From contig OZ024721.1 of NCBI GenBank assembly GCA_964016875.1, forward strand, positions 39,242,210 to 39,306,209: a DNA stretch of 64,000 nucleotides. The letters are read 5' to 3'. The notes below the pieces were generated by a model. The model did not search any database and was not told the origin of the DNA. It worked only from the letters and a program-made list of their open reading frames with translations. Source of the stretch: Fallopia convolvulus. Its lineage: Eukaryota; Streptophyta; Magnoliopsida; Caryophyllales; Polygonaceae. The first letter of the stretch is position 1. The number at the start of each line of letters is the position of its first letter. The position numbers and the translations under genes are program-made. Below, one piece after another: positions 44,920 through 55,309 of the stretch.

Positions 44920-46150
44920 TATTCAAAATTTGTTGACCAGATCAAGGAAAAGTGGTATGGGAAAGTAATATTATTTAAGATCATTAGAGAAGATCAAGAA
45001 GGTAAGACACCGGGATTTGTTATTCAAGAATATGGATTGCTTGTTTTTGAAACTGTTCATGTGTATCTGTTGTTGATGAGCTTTGAAAGCTTAATTCAAA
45101 GGAAGCATATTTATTTGCTTAATTAGTTCATCCTGGAACAAGTAAATGTATAAGGATGTAAGATAAAACTTTTGATGGACTGACATGAAGCGAAATGTCA
45201 CCGAGTTCGTTTTGATATGTTTAGTTTGTCTGGAAGTCCTGATTGAGCATAGAAGACCTGATAGAATGTTATACTCTCTTCCTGTTTCAGGATTGAAATG
45301 GGAAGATGGTACAAAGGATTCTTGTCATTAGTTGTTCAAGACTTAATGAAAGGAAAATGCAATATGGAGGTTGTTAAGAAACTCATCTAGAGTGTTCTTT
45401 TTAATGCATTTAAGATGACTTAAAGAGTACAGAAGTTAGTTGAGGTGTTCAAACATGAAGTTTTTCATCTTCATAAAACTCCAAAGACTATTATCTCTTA
45501 TTGAGATGGATGGTTCATGCCAAAGTTTTGAAAGGAGTGACATCAAGCTTTATGGAGTGAATTTAATTTTAGCGTTGGCCTCCCTCAACAAACTGATGAA
45601 CAATGCAAAAAAACAAATTCAAACTCCCGAGGACATGTATTCTGGATTCCACACGAGTTGGAATGGTAGTTTGAGTTTGAGTGAATTCACATACAAGAAT
45701 TTTGATTTCACGATAAAGAAAATGACTCTTTTTGAGGGTTGGTAAGGCTGGAAGTGTTGGTTGTCAATTTGTTGGAATGACAATGCTGACAAGGTTCTTC
45801 ATGGGCCAGACTTGGCCAAGAGAATAACAACTAATATCGCACTAACACGTTCAAGGGTGCTAACTGCTCAAAAGCGACAACAGTTGTGTGTTGTGCTAAA
45901 GTGAGAGCATGTTAAGTTCATTGTAAAGAACAACGTTTTTGTTCTGGTATCCGCCTTGAAAGGGGTATTCCGTTGGGGAAAGCGAGACAACGTAAATTCT
46001 CTCTATGTTGGATCTTTCAAGATACTGGAAAGAACTGGTAAACTTGATTAATAGTTGGCATTACCACCTTTAGTGCATTCTATCCATAATGGCTTCCTTG
46101 TGTTTCTTCTAAGATGGTATGCGTTTGATATATCTCATATACTCCACAAT
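44920..46150 (+). pseudogene. Ty3/gypsy integrase remnant
   Basis: Broken frames give the chain of gypsy integrase. The pre-zinc linker (GKTPGFVIQEYGLLVF) leads to HPGTSK, a frame change, then MKRNVTEFVLICLVCLEV (HHCC zinc region, 45.13-45.25 kb) and HRRPDRM. Core fragments include FNFSVGLPQQTDEQ (45.56 kb) and HTSWNGSLSLSEFTYKNFDF (45.65-45.71 kb). The C-terminal domain resembles LKGVFRWGKRDNVNSLYVGS, FKILERTGKL and LALPPL (45.95-46.07 kb). Many stops and frameshifts are present. The chain is clear, but it is much more decayed than the LTRs would suggest. Confidence 0.75.
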
Positions 46151-46445
46151 AATGATATGGATATTCAATCAAATGACACCTATGAAGAAAGGTCAGTTTG
46201 AATCGTGAATAAGAAAAATACCTTTGGTTAGGTTACCTTGGCCTAAAATGGAGGTGAAGAAAAGAATTAAGAAACTAGACAGGAAATGCTGAGCCATTTT
46301 TTTTCAAAGTTAATGAACGTTGTAAAGAAGAAGTTTGGTAACTACGCAAACTTTTGTATAGGTTTGTAGTGGTTGTGTGTGTGTGCTTGTGCTATCTTTC
46401 CTTATGATCCGAGTTCTCCTTGGTTTCGAGGATGAAACCATTTTT

Positions 46446-46454
46446 AAGGGGGTA
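46446..46454 (+). other. Polypurine tract
   Basis: AAGGGGGTA lies four bases before the 3' LTR, the usual plus-strand primer position. Confidence 0.8.
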
Positions 46455-46458
46455 CTAA

Positions 46459-49406
46459 TGTAATAACTGTGGTTTTTAAGGATACTTTTGAATTTTTCTG
46501 GGAAATCCTTTTTAACCTCTTTGTCTGTTTTAACGCTTAATCCAATATTTTTGTTGGAATTTAAATCCTAGAAAATTTAAAGTGATATCCTAAAATCATA
46601 AAGAAATGTTTTTATGGATCGGTGTGAATTCTAGGATTTTTCAGTGGAAAAAGAATATTTATTGGATAAGCCGTCTTTTTAATTATGTACTGTAAAGGAT
46701 TTAAAATACGAAACGGAAGTCTTAAAAATTGAGGGTAGCGTGATAAAATCATGGAAAATTGATTTTATTGGTCTACATAATTTACGGGACGTTTTGTATT
46801 TAGTAAGTTTTTCCACCCGAAGTACATAATTTTACCGCTTTAATGCGAGTCCCGTTCCGAAACGAGAAATTCTTTTTGCCTTCAATTACTTAGTGAGGGA
46901 GGAAGCTCGACTTTTGTGGCTTTTGTTCGGCTCTTTTGGATAGAATTCAGAAGGGAGAGTTCGAGAAAGAGGTTGAAGGGCGACGGACTCGACGATCAGA
47001 TACTTCACCGCCGGCAGCTTCCCTCTTCTCCCGCCATCTCTGCCACCTCCTCACCGTCTTCTCCCTCACTTCCACTTTCTTTTTCTGGGTTCGTTAGCCA
47101 CTATAAACCAGAACCAATGAGAGAAATCAGGAAGAGCGACGTAATCGGGAGAACCGAACTCATCACCGCCGGCAATCTTCTCTGCCCCGTCTACCACCTT
47201 CTTCCTTGCCTTCTCTGTCCCTCTCATCCTCTTCCTCTCGGTGATAGTTGGGCACGTTGTTGCTGCACCAGAAATCAGAACCAGCGAAAGAAATAGAACG
47301 AAACGACAGGCGCGGGAAGAAGGATTCGAATCGTTACCGCCGGCAGTCACCCACTGCTCCGACCACCACCCACCGCGAGGGCCACCCCCGGGCAATACCC
47401 AGCCACCCTTGGGCTTGGGGATCGAGCCACTATTGAGCCAAACGAGCCATGGGCTCAAGTGAAGGTATTTACGATCGAAATTAATTAGCGAGTTGGTTGC
47501 GGAGCCACCGTAAGGACCTTTCGGTTCCGCTTTGCTAATTAAATTTATGTTTTTTATAATCTTGACATTGATACGGTCTCACAGGTTCAAACTGCTCGGG
47601 AAACGGACGTCCGGATCTTCAGTTATAGCGAATACAAGTTGTGACATCGATTGGCATGTAAAGGACTTCGGACACTTACTCAGGATTTGTTGTTAATCAG
47701 TTTGATTCGAGATTTGGTCACCTTTAAAAACCGTTACTAATGAACAATTTTTATTTAGAAAATTGTTTCAAAAGTGAAACGGTTAGTTAGTTAGTTATAA
47801 ATTCGCCAAGATGGCTCCTTAAAGTATGATAACTAAGGATTTTTATGAATCGATATTCGGAAATTACATCGTTTATCGATTAGGCAGTTGTAGGAGTTGA
47901 GAATACAATTAAGAAGTGTATCCATGAGCTCATTGTTGAGAAATCTTTTGTTATATTTGACAAAAGGGTGATAAAGATTATTGTTGAATTGCTAAGGACG
48001 TTGAGCACGCCTTCTAAGGCAAGTGGACGATTCTCTCTTGCGTTATGGTTATTAATGAGGAATTGAATTCCATTTGATCCTCATGTTGGGAATAATTTGT
48101 ATGTTGAATAAAGTTTGATAGGTTGTTATTTTGTTATTTCAGTTTTTATGCTAGAACTGAACTTAGGACCGTTGTATAATTAGATGTCTCATGCTGAGAC
48201 ATTGTTGTGAAGTAAGATGGTAGAGATGGGAGTTTAGACTCCAAGACATCTCTTTAGTGGTCCTGTGCTAAAACACTGTTGCAAAATAGGTAGTCGAGGT
48301 GCAGGAGCCGAGTCTTCAATGACCTCTTTATAACAAGGTCTGTATTGGGGGGCGTAGCTTGCTAGCGTATCCCAATATTGGAGTCATGACTCATGTCTTG
48401 CTTCACGTTGAAGGAGGACAATGGTGCACTCTAGTTAAGTGCAAAAGGAACTGATATGGGTCAAGTGGTCACGGATGAAATAGGCCCTCTCACCTTGATG
48501 GCATCAGTTACAAGGAATTTATCGGCAGCAGTTGGGTCGATTAAAAGTTATTTAAATGAAGGTGTAATATGAAAATCATAAAGTGAAGAGAGTGCGATAG
48601 CCATGGTAATATATCTGAATGGTTAGTTCTTTTGATAACCATTCTTGCTCCTGATTAAGAATGATTCTTAATCAAACTTTGATGAAGTTAAGCTGATTAG
48701 TCGTTGAAGACGGTTGTGAATGTTGAGTGGTTAGTATAAGTTTCCATTAATCGTTTATGCTTCTTAAAGGAACCACAAGCGGTGGTGTTCTCTCTCTTGA
48801 TTATGCAAGTCTCCTTCTTATTCTCTATAAGACTGCTAACTGTTGGATCATAATCCGAGTCTAATCGGATTTGGATGCCAATATGTTTAGTTAAAACCAT
48901 AAGAACCAAGTTAGTTTCTCCGCTTGCTTAGTCTTTCATTAGACTAACCCGTCCATCTTCTTTTCTTTTGTATGGTCGACTGGTGTCCACCGTTGGTATA
49001 CGACACATCAGGCTCTTCTTGGAAGTGGATTAAAGAGGCGGATTCAAAGGTTTGAAACTCCAGAAGCTGAAGAAAGGTTTTCAATGGCTATACTTGAATG
49101 AAGTTCTTGGTTAAGTTGCTGCAAAGCGAAGTGAGAAAGAAGTTAAGAACCTACGGAAAACTTTTTAAAGACTGTGTTCAAATAGAAGGTTGTTCTATTT
49201 ATTTATTCTGTTTAAGTTAAGGTTTGTATAAGACCTTTTACTTGTTTTTCCATTGTAATATTTAACTTAATTTTGTTAGGTTTTAAATGGTTTCTTTTAC
49301 CTTGTTCTAGTATGTTCTATCAGGTTAAAGCTTTGGGTAACTCTGGTTTAGTCCTAATTGGAGTTACTGGCGGTAATACCTCCAGGGTAAGTAAGGGGGT
49401 GTTACA
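46459..49406 (+). repeat. 3' LTR of the 10.9-kb gypsy element
   Basis: 2948 bp, TGTAATAACTGTGG to GGGGGTGTTACA, followed by GGTTG and the rest of the CACTA exon. Confidence 0.95.
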
Positions 49407-50340
49407 GGTTGGAAGGCCGATGCCAAGTTTCAGAAGAAGTGTGAGCGGAACAAGGGGAATCGGAATGCAAATCCAACCCCCCACACAAGCGGTTCGAGGT
49501 CCCACCGTGATACAAAAGAACTAATGGTAAGTACAATTATTTTTTGAGTTTAACTATTTTATTTTCTAAATTTTTATTTATTAATAATAATTACTCGTAG
49601 GAACAAGAAAAAGGGAGGGACGTAACGCCTCTAAAGTGACACATCGAGACGCATACGCGGGGCCCAAACCGAGAGTTTATCGACCAACGTTCAGTCAATA
49701 TCGATGTAAGTATTTTATGTACTTTCAATTAATAATTTAAATTCCGTTCTCAAATTAGATTAGCTTTTATACAAATATTTATTTCATAGGCGCGGTCCTA
49801 GGAGATTCTCGCATAGAGGTCCTCCCAGTCCAGGACCCCACCATCTTTTCAAGATGAGTGTGGGCATTTTTAGAGGCGGCTGGTGGGGTCAGACTGGGGG
49901 GAGCTGTTCACGGTCTTGGGCGCGCCACATCGGACTACTACAACCCCGAAGTGCTATTAGGGCCCCACAAATAGCCTCCCAAGATGGCGGAGATGCAGCA
50001 AGAGAATGCCTCCCTGCATGCACAAGTGTCGAAACTCCGGCAGAGCCAAGAAGTGACACAAGCGAGCGTAGTTGAGCAACGACAATAGATTGAGCTTCTA
50101 CAGAACTTCATGGAGGACATGCGCAACAAACAAACTGAGCCATCCTCGTCCTATCAGCCACCTCCCCCCGGTGGTGCCATCTAGACGAATTAACAAGTTG
50201 TATTAGCTGTTTTAAGAATTGTAAACTTTTTAACTATTGTAAAACTTTTCTGAATATTATTATTTTTAGATTTTATATTCGGGTTTAAGTATTTACAAAT
50301 AGAATTTTAATAATTAATATCATTCAATTATATAAAAAAA

Positions 50341-50708
50341 TTAAAATACACATTTAGCGACCAAATGGTCGCGAACTTCAGTTGGCGGCGGTCGGCGCTT
50401 AAAATGCGGCGGCCACCGCCAATTGCTGAATTCAGGCTTCAGCTACGGCAAATGGCAGCGGCCGCCGCATAAAATGCAGCGACCGTCACCTTTAGCGTCC
50501 ATGTGGACGCTAATTCATGGTTGGGATTTAGCGTCCATGTGGACGCTAAATCCTATGGTCGCTAATATTAGCAACCACGTTGTCGCTAATTCTGTTTGCG
50601 ACCAGACTTTTAGTGACCACTATAGGGTCGCTTAATCCATTTAGCGACCGTATTATAGAATTAGCGACCACTAACAAGCGGTCGCTAAATCCACAGTTTT
50701 TTGTAGTG
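50341..50708 (-). repeat. CACTA right end: subterminal repeats and terminal inverted repeat
   Basis: Read inward on the minus strand from 50708, the end is CACTACAAAAAACTGTGG followed by ATTTAGCGACC. CACTAC plus an A-run is the En/Spm terminus. Behind it are at least ten TTAGCGACCA-type motifs in both orientations and GGCGGCGGTCGGC/GCGGCGGCCACCGCC units. TNPA-type proteins bind such repeats. The matching left end is not in the window. Confidence 0.9.
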
Positions 50709-51190
50709 TAAATTCTGATTGGGGAAATTATAACATGGAGGTTCATACGTTCGTATGTGCGTATATGCGCATTAGGCCCAACCCACAAACACATGGGATA
50801 TTGGCAATAGGAGGAGGAACCCAAGGATATATATATATATATATTAGGCTTTTATTCTTCAAAGTTTAGATGTGGGAAACTCTTTGTGTCCACACGCCGC
50901 CTCAAGTGCAACTGCCTGACCCCGCAATATGCCAATTACAACTTGACGTCATGCCTTAAGGCCGAATAGCCCATTAATAGACCAGGAGTCCGGACCTAGA
51001 CCAAACAGGCTATGATAACGTGGGGGTTCACACGCCCGTCTGTGCGCATATGCGCGTTAGGCCCAACACCCAAGCCCATTGGGTTCCATCCTAAAACCAA
51101 TTGGTAATAGAAGGAGTAACCAAAGTGTATGCATCTTAGGCTTTTATTCTTCAACTTTTAGATATGGGAAACTCTTTGTCTCCACAAGTA
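50709..51190 (+). repeat. Duplicated ~165-bp segment
   Basis: 50726-50893 and 51015-51186 are similar in order and spacing. Shared strings include GTGCGNATATGCGC, TTAGGCCCAAC, TTGGNAATAG.AGGAG, TAGGCTTTTATTCTTCAA and GGGAAACTCTTTGTNTCCACA. The first copy carries an (AT)9-10 run (50830-50848). It could be remains of an LTR or a promoter duplication; no coding sequence is present. Confidence 0.75.
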
Positions 51191-52307
51191 TATATAAATC
51201 ATTCTACATAGCATTTTTTAGGTTAAAAGAGAGCTAATACTCTTCATTACTTCATTCAAAGGAAAAAGCGGTAAATAGATATCAAATGGGGGATAGTCCA
51301 ACTCTTAACATCATAATGAAGTAAAAAATAACTACAACAAGGGTAAAAGAATACATGGAAACCTAATGAAAATGACAAAGCAAAAGGAAGCAAGGGTACT
51401 AGAAGTAGAGTTTATTTCATGAAAAATATTACAAATCTGAATGAGCCGATTCCTTCTAACTAAGCCTTGTTATTGGAAAATTCGGCTGGGAAGTTGGTGC
51501 ACACAAATGAAAGTCTAGCCAAGCAAAGCATGAGATCTAGATGTGAGTCGAACCCGAAAAATACATGACGGTAGTCACGCAATGGGAGCCCTTCCATCTT
51601 TTGGTAACTTAATGAAGATGAGCTACATTCATTACAACATTCATGGAGAGATACCCAAAGGTGTTTCATCTCTTGTTCAATGACGAGGAGCAATAATGAT
51701 GGCTACATCCAGGGAGTCTTGTGTATCTTCAAATGCCACTTTTTGTGATTGAAAACCCTTCATTTAATGTTTAATAAAGCCAACTAATACCTTTAGTGTG
51801 ATGGTTGTAATGACAAACATTGTGGCTTATTTTTCTATAAATACGGATGTCTAGGCTCAATGTTAGAAACATCAATATTTGAAATCTTTTGAGAGTCTTT
51901 TGGAGAGAATTGAAGTGTTGGTGAGCTCATCCAACATGTTAATGAGTTTATCCGATACGTTCTTGTGATTCTATTAAGAATACCGAATCAAATCTATGGA
52001 TGAATTTATCTCATGGATTTGGTTCATTTCGATTCGATCTCTTAGTGAAGTTGGAACATCGAATATGGACAAAAAAGAAATAATCTCAAGAATTGGGGAG
52101 CAAGGGTTGAAGATTTGGATAGAATAAGATAGAGTTTTATTTATGGAATCTATATGTTGGTGAGCTCATCCAAGTCTCCATTCCCTCAAATATTCATGGA
52201 TTTGGTTGTATATTAGTTTCCACACCTATGTAACACATAAAGAAATATTCGTTTTAAAACAAACATATTATTATAATAACTCAATAATAATTTAAATATA
52301 AAATTAC
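51191..52307. other. Unassigned sequence between the CACTA end and the hAT remnant
   Basis: AT-rich with short frames only. The string TTGGTGAGCTCATCCAA occurs near 51918 and 52153. No domain, terminal repeat or RNA gene was recognised. Confidence 0.45.
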
Positions 52308-52680
52308 CTTCTATCATTTGCTCTGACTCGTGAAAAAGTTCTATTACTTCATCATATGTAGATTCATGAACTCTTCCAATAGCACGAAGCCAATCTTGAG
52401 TACAAATTAGGGCTTCAGCCGTCTACAAACATATTCATTATAGAAATCAATTGGTTTAATAAATCACAAAGAAATATAAATAATATTCAATCCTTAAATA
52501 AATGGAAAAGATGTCACCTTAGGAGCTAAGGAACTTCGAAATTGGTCTAGAGTACGTCCTCCCGTGCTAAAGGCAGATTCAGAAGCCATTGTGGTAACGG
52601 GAATGGCTAATACATCGCGAGCCAATCGTGCAAGAATTGGGAACCGATTCCCATTGAATTTCTACCAAGTCAAGGCACTA
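52308..52680 (-). pseudogene. hAT transposase C-terminal dimerisation domain remnant
   Basis: The hATC domain holds hAT transposase monomers together. The minus strand from 52661 has FPILARLARDVLAIPV, then MASESAFSTGGRTLDQFRSS and LAPK. A GT donor follows at 52517, an AG acceptor at 52423, then TAEALICTQDWLRAIGRVH and a donor at 52307. The ASESAFSTGGR box is diagnostic. A TAG at 52662-52664 replaces the second Trp of the usual DWWK motif, and upstream catalytic parts are not recognisable. It probably belongs to the element whose GGTTCGGT-rich end lies at 53960-54148. Confidence 0.87.
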
Positions 52681-52853
52681 ATATCTCGACAGTGCTAAAT
52701 CAAACGAACTAAATAACTAATGGTCAAAGGCTCAAAGCTAGCTCCAATGTCACAATACTAGCCAAATCATACGTAACAAATTCAATCTGTTGTGAAAAGA
52801 AAGAAACCCCATAAAATTTGAGTGCTCTTCTCCTGTGATTCATGAGTCCCATT

Positions 52854-53016
52854 AAGGTGTTGTTACACTTTACTTATTAGAAAGTAATTTCTATACAAAA
52901 ATATACTTTTTACATTTTTCAAAATAAAATTATTACTATCTTTCACATATTCCAATGTAAAAAAGCATTACTAATTAGTAAAAAGTACTTATTTACATTA
53001 AGTGTAGCAAGGCCTT
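52854..53016. mobile_element. Possible MITE
   Basis: The left end AAGGTGTTGTTACACTTTA and the right end (reverse complement AAGGCCTTGCTACACTTAA) form imperfect inverted repeats about 20 bp long around an AT-rich core of about 125 bp. No clear target duplication was found, so the class stays open. Confidence 0.4.
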
Positions 53017-53600
53017 ATAGCCCCACCATTAACAACCATGAAACCACCAACTTTGAAAAAGAAAAAGAAAAGAAAGACATGATTTTATAGATAGTGAAAG
53101 TGTGAAACTGTGAAAGATGGGAGATTGAGAGATTCAATCATGGAAATATTGAACCAATGAAAAGAAAGACATGATTACAAGATTATTATTAATAATATAT
53201 AGTGCAAGAACAAATAAATTAATTGAGTACAAATTACAAAAGGTGGATCAATTTGGCAGTTGACAAAAAGAGACAACCAATTCGATCATATTCATAGACA
53301 ACGTTATTCGCAATCGCATAGACAACATTATTCAAAAAGACAACCAATTGAATCTCACATCCATAGACAACATTATCCACATGAAAATCCTCAGGTTTGC
53401 TCTTGATATTGAAAAGAGAGATACCTTATAGGAAGATTCAGCAAACAAATCTCGAGTCCGGGGAAGATAGCAAACAAATGAAAAATCTTTGAGAGGTTCA
53501 CTGGCCCCAGAAACTAGCATCAATTCAGCAAACAAATAGCAAGAATTCAGCACAGATTACAGAAGATAGCAAGATAGCTAATAGCGACCGGGAAATTTCA
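53017..53600. other. Non-coding, likely hAT interior
   Basis: AT-rich with a locally repeated CATAGACAACATTATTC string (53295-53375). No coding motif was found. It lies between hAT coding remnant and hAT terminus. Confidence 0.4.
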
Positions 53601-53687
53601 ATGACGACCAGCACTTACAAATCTCGAGTCCGAGTGTCCGACTATGCAGCTTGTGCGATGGTCGACTGGCCCGGAGGGAGAGGCGAC

Positions 53688-53835
53688 AGGCTGCTACTGC
53701 TCGGCGCGACGGCGCTCGGTACCAGCAACTTGCTACAGGATGAGGTGTTCAGGCGGGAGGGAGGCGGCTACAGGCTGCTACTGCTCGCCGCGACGGCGCT
53801 CGGCTACAGGCTGCTACTTTGCGACGGCGCTCGCG
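53688..53835 (+). repeat. GC-rich short repeat
   Basis: AGGCTGCTACTGCTCGSCGC followed by GACGGCGCTCGG occurs at 53688 and 53772, with a shortened third copy at 53808. The GC-rich block sits in AT-rich DNA and produces long meaningless frames on both strands. Confidence 0.8.
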
Positions 53836-53959
53836 AGTCGCGACGGCTACAGGCGGGAGCGGGACTGCGGGAGGGACACTAGGGTTTTTGTTCAGCACTT
53901 CGGCCCTCTTTGGAGAAAGTAAAAGCCAAAAACCGAATATCACATGCGCGCTAGACTAG

Positions 53960-54148
53960 TAACCTAATTAATTTTTTTTTATTTCGGTTAAACCGAACCG
54001 AACCTAATTAAACCGAACCGAAACCGAAACCGAAACCGAAATTTTGAAATTACCTAAACCGATAACCGAACCGAAAAGGTTCGGTTTCGGATCGGTTCGG
54101 TCAGTTCGGTCCAAAAAATCGGTTCTGACCGAACCGTGCTCAACCCTA
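53960..54148 (-). mobile_element. hAT 5' terminal region rich in GGTTCGGTTT
   Basis: The minus strand from 54148 starts TAGGGTTGAGCACGG, a hAT-like terminus, followed by dense GGTTCGGT/ACCGAACC units in both orientations. The transposase remnant at 52308-52680 is in matching orientation, 5' to 3' away from this end. The other terminus was not found. Confidence 0.65.
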
Positions 54149-54282
54149 GTACAAACTATGTGCTCATCTTGCATAGCACCTTGTGACCCTTCTTGAAAAA
54201 CAAGCGGAAAGGACAATCGGTTAAAGAACAATCCACGAGAACCCTAATCAATGATGAAGATCAACGACGTAGCACACTTCTC

Positions 54283-54720
54283 ACTCCACCAATCAACAAT
54301 CAACACCTTGAAGGTCCAACGTATCTCTCCCACATCGGAAGATCTCGAAACTCTAACTAGGGCCACACCTTCAACCAACGAAAAGAAAACACATTGCACA
54401 CCTCACACTCCACCAATCAACAATTAAAACCTCGAAGGTTTGACAAGTCTCTTCCATATCGGAAGATCTTGAACCTCCAACTGGAGCAGCACCTTCAACC
54501 AATGACAAGACAACACGTCAGATACCTCACACTCCACCATTCAACAATCAACACCTCGAAGGTCCAACAAGTCTCTCCCACATCAAAAGTTCCTAAAACT
54601 CCAACTATAGTAGCACCTTCAAACAATGACAAGACAACATGTCATGCACCTGACACTCCACTAATTGACCGATGCCACCTCGAAGGTCAATAAGGTTCTT
54701 CCACATCGAGGAATCCCAAC
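54283..54720 (+). repeat. Tandem array of 124-bp units (about 3.5 copies)
   Basis: Units start ACTCCACCAATCAACAATC at 54283, 54407, 54531 and 54655, an exact 124-bp spacing each time. Each has CTCGAAGGTCCAACAAGTC, TCTCCCACATCGGAAGAT and GCACCTTCAACCAATGAC. Units differ by scattered substitutions. It may be the tandem-repeat region common in Tat/Ogre-type elements, one of which follows. Confidence 0.9.
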
Positions 54721-55309
54721 TTTTGGTCTCATCGACATTTATAAATGGTAGAAGAAGGTGAAGGTTGCAAGGGTCGAAAAAACATCTAGCCTAAGATCTT
54801 TTCTTATTGATAAAGATTTGGCATGTTGAAACTTTATGGAAAAATCGTTATTTACGAGGGAGAATCCTTAAAGGTTTTAAGTCTCTTATTTAGAGAAGAA
54901 ATAATGAGAGTTGTAAGTGCTCACACTTTTTGTAGTTGAATAATCTTGAATTGTACAAATCTCTTTTAAACTGTGGGGGAGTGTTTCTCATGCGCAGAAT
55001 AATGAGTGAGAACTTCTGTATGGATGGTTTATATTAAATTAATTGTTCGATCTTAATGCTTGTTTATTTTGGGTTTCAACATTAGTGTCGACTTTGGGGA
55101 CCTTTTGATTCTAGGAAGGTCCAACATAAAAAATTCTTCACTCAAAATAGTGTGCGACCATGGAGTCAGACAGCTTTAAGGATAGTCAAGAAGAAGACCA
55201 TCCTAGTTTTCCAATGTCAAGGTCACTGATGGATCCAGCGTTAAATGTCCCCCTAAAATAAGACGACGTAGATCTCAAAGTGCGTGATCACATGATCGAA
55301 GGCCTGAAG
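54721..55309. other. Non-coding lead-in to the Tat-type fragment
   Basis: No domain recognised. The stretch includes ACTGTGGGGGAGTGTTT near 54975 and short frames. It probably belongs to the retroelement on the right. Confidence 0.4.

Larger units (their letters stand above)
38506..49406 (+). mobile_element. Ty3/gypsy LTR retrotransposon, 10.9 kb, complete ends
   Basis: Direct LTRs lie at 38506-41472 (2967 bp) and 46459-49406 (2948 bp), both TGTAATAA...GTTACA. The 5-bp duplication GGTTG is at 38501-38505 and 49407-49411. A tRNA-Met primer site follows the left LTR and AAGGGGGTACTAA precedes the right. Interior 41473-46458 has no long open frame, but integrase remnants identify Ty3/gypsy. The LTRs differ by scattered substitutions and small indels, including about 24 bp missing from the right copy near 48135. 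It is inserted in the CACTA Transposase_24 coding region. Confidence 0.95.
37812..50183 (+). pseudogene. CACTA Transposase_24 (TNPA/Ptta-like) gene, interrupted
   Basis: TNPA-type proteins bind CACTA subterminal repeats. ATG at 37812 opens an Arg/Pro-rich N-terminus (MAQDRRRGRHMPRPEDVP), with a donor at 38066 and an acceptor before 38139. Later exons hold TTTRELWEKQVKKRYDDMVG, then PWNLWMAG at 38.5 kb, where the LTR element 38506-49406 enters. Removing it and one GGTTG copy continues the frame with WKADAKFQKKCERNK and SGSRSHRDTKELM, up to a donor at 49527. The next exon (from 49600) has ETHTRGPNREFIDQRS preceded by a TGA. The last (from 49984) has coiled-coil MAEMQQENASLHAQVSKLRQ and ends at TAG 50183 after one internal TAG. 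The gene is dead through insertion and stops. Confidence 0.85.

Noticed and set aside
53601..53943. Three overlapping open frames on both strands
   Set aside because: GC-rich short repeat keeps all frames open. No protein family recognised.
54283..54720. Regularly spaced repeats considered as a CRISPR array
   Set aside because: Whole 124-bp units repeat without unique spacers, and the genome is a plant nuclear one.
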